A DNA stretch of 64,000 nucleotides from Faecalibacter sp. LW9. Lineage in GTDB: Bacteria; Bacteroidota; Bacteroidia; Flavobacteriales; Weeksellaceae. The stretch spans positions 2,604,001 through 2,668,000 of the forward strand of contig NZ_CP141062.1 in the NCBI RefSeq assembly GCF_034661295.1. Reading direction: 5' to 3'. Positions 63,557-64,000 of the stretch are shown here, one piece after another. The position numbers and the translations under genes are program-made. Every line of letters starts with the position of its first letter. Positions within the stretch are counted from its first letter, which is position 1. Below the pieces are notes generated by a model. It had not been told where the DNA came from. It saw nothing but the letters and a program-made list of their open reading frames with translations, and searched no databases.

Positions 63557-63952
63557 TTAATCAGACTTTTCCATCACTTCAAATACACAATCCACCGCCA
63601 AACTAAATGCAGGCATTCCACCTGTAATGGCTGCCGTTTCGCAAACGCCAAAGAGTTCTTTTACGGTAGCTCCGGCTTTTAAGGCTCCTTTAGCGTGCAG
63701 TTTTGCAGGTTCTTTGTGCATTCCCCCAATCAGTAAAGCAAAATGTACCAATTGCTGGGTTTTCTTGTCGAGTGGATTATTGTAAATAAGTTGTTCACGG
63801 TATTTCTCTATGACTTCTATCGCACCTGTTTCTTCCGAAAGTTTTGCCAAATGCAATCTTTTTTCGATATTTTCCGGAACGAAACCCAACAACTCTTCAT
63901 ACTTTTTTCTGATGTTTTCCATTAGCCAATCAGGGTTGAGGTATTTGGTCAT
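63557..63952 (-). CDS. carboxymuconolactone decarboxylase/AhpD-like protein
   Basis: 131 residues. The CMD-type helical domain is clear: LVHFALLIGGMHKEPAKLHAKGALKAGATVKELFGVCETAAITGGMPA. The AhpD CxxC pair is not present; only a single Cys occurs at GVCETA. Family members are often alkylhydroperoxidases or have unknown function. Its start overlaps the stop of the gene upstream (ATGA). Confidence 0.85.
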   Translation of the reverse strand: MTKYLNPDWLMENIRKKYEELLGFVPENIEKRLHLAKLSEETGAIEVIEKYREQLIYNNPLDKKTQQLVHFALLIGGMHKEPAKLHAKGALKAGATVKELFGVCETAAITGGMPAFSLAVDCVFEVMEKSD

Positions 63953-64000
63953 TCCATATATTCAGCAGGATAAATATTGTTCTGACGCATTAACATATCC
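63949..64000 (-). CDS. 3' end of an unidentified gene (partial)
   Basis: On the minus strand the frame ...DMLMRQNNIYPAEYME ends at a TGA (63951-63949) that overlaps the ATG of the AhpD-like gene. The rest lies beyond the window, so only the end of an operon partner is visible; it cannot be assigned. Confidence 0.55.
   Translation of the reverse strand, partial: DMLMRQNNIYPAEYME

Overview
The window looks like the chromosome of a low-GC member of the Bacteroidota, class Flavobacteriia (Weeksellaceae/Empedobacter-like is my inference). Supporting signs are a type IX secretion lipoprotein of the PorW/SprE type, DUF4286 and DUF4846 proteins, an RND permease fused to a TolC-like protein, and promoters of the Bacteroidetes type (TTTG ~20 bp upstream of TAnnTTTG) with almost no Shine-Dalgarno sequences.

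Layout. 1-2.5 kb: the end of a CzcA/CusA-TolC fusion and its adaptor, then an IS1182-family element. 4-8 kb: a NatAB-like ABC exporter, an alkyltransferase-like gene, and a 463-bp perfect tandem duplication carrying a frameshifted membrane-protein gene. 8-31 kb: housekeeping genes (hemW, murI, rocD, M48 peptidase, thioesterase, GH3, porW, hemB, ybaK, trmD, a Dna2-like nuclease-helicase, hemL, M20 dipeptidase), interrupted by a second, frameshifted IS1182-type element. 31-37 kb: FAD monooxygenase, MgtC, MFS and three proteins of unknown function. 37-44 kb: a MarR/GbsR-controlled tripartite RND efflux operon with a near-perfect palindromic operator, then a ferredoxin-reductase. 45-47.8 kb: mgsA, an AI-2E transporter and a decayed SulP gene.

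47.8-64 kb: a sulfur/redox island whose base composition looks richer in G+C than its surroundings. It holds a DUF3365 haem lipoprotein; a DoxX, DsrE, SoxB-like and TlpA operon; a ten-gene operon of persulfide dioxygenase-rhodanese fusions, single rhodaneses, OsmC, peroxiredoxin, HMA protein and thioredoxin; a TauE/SafE exporter; cytochrome bd (cydAB); and a third persulfide dioxygenase-rhodanese with a signal peptide.

The most notable finding is a shared promoter architecture across this island. Five GTAAC-N4-GTTAC palindromes serve six promoters. In every case the palindrome centre is exactly 33 bp from the centre of a Bacteroidetes -7 box (TAnnTTTG, one with a single mismatch). This is what a class II Crp/Fnr-type activator site would look like. 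One site sits between two divergent genes with an identical -7 box on each side. I infer a single regulon coupling sulfur-species detoxification, SoxB/Dsr-like chemistry and a sulfide-tolerant terminal oxidase. The regulator gene itself is not in the window.
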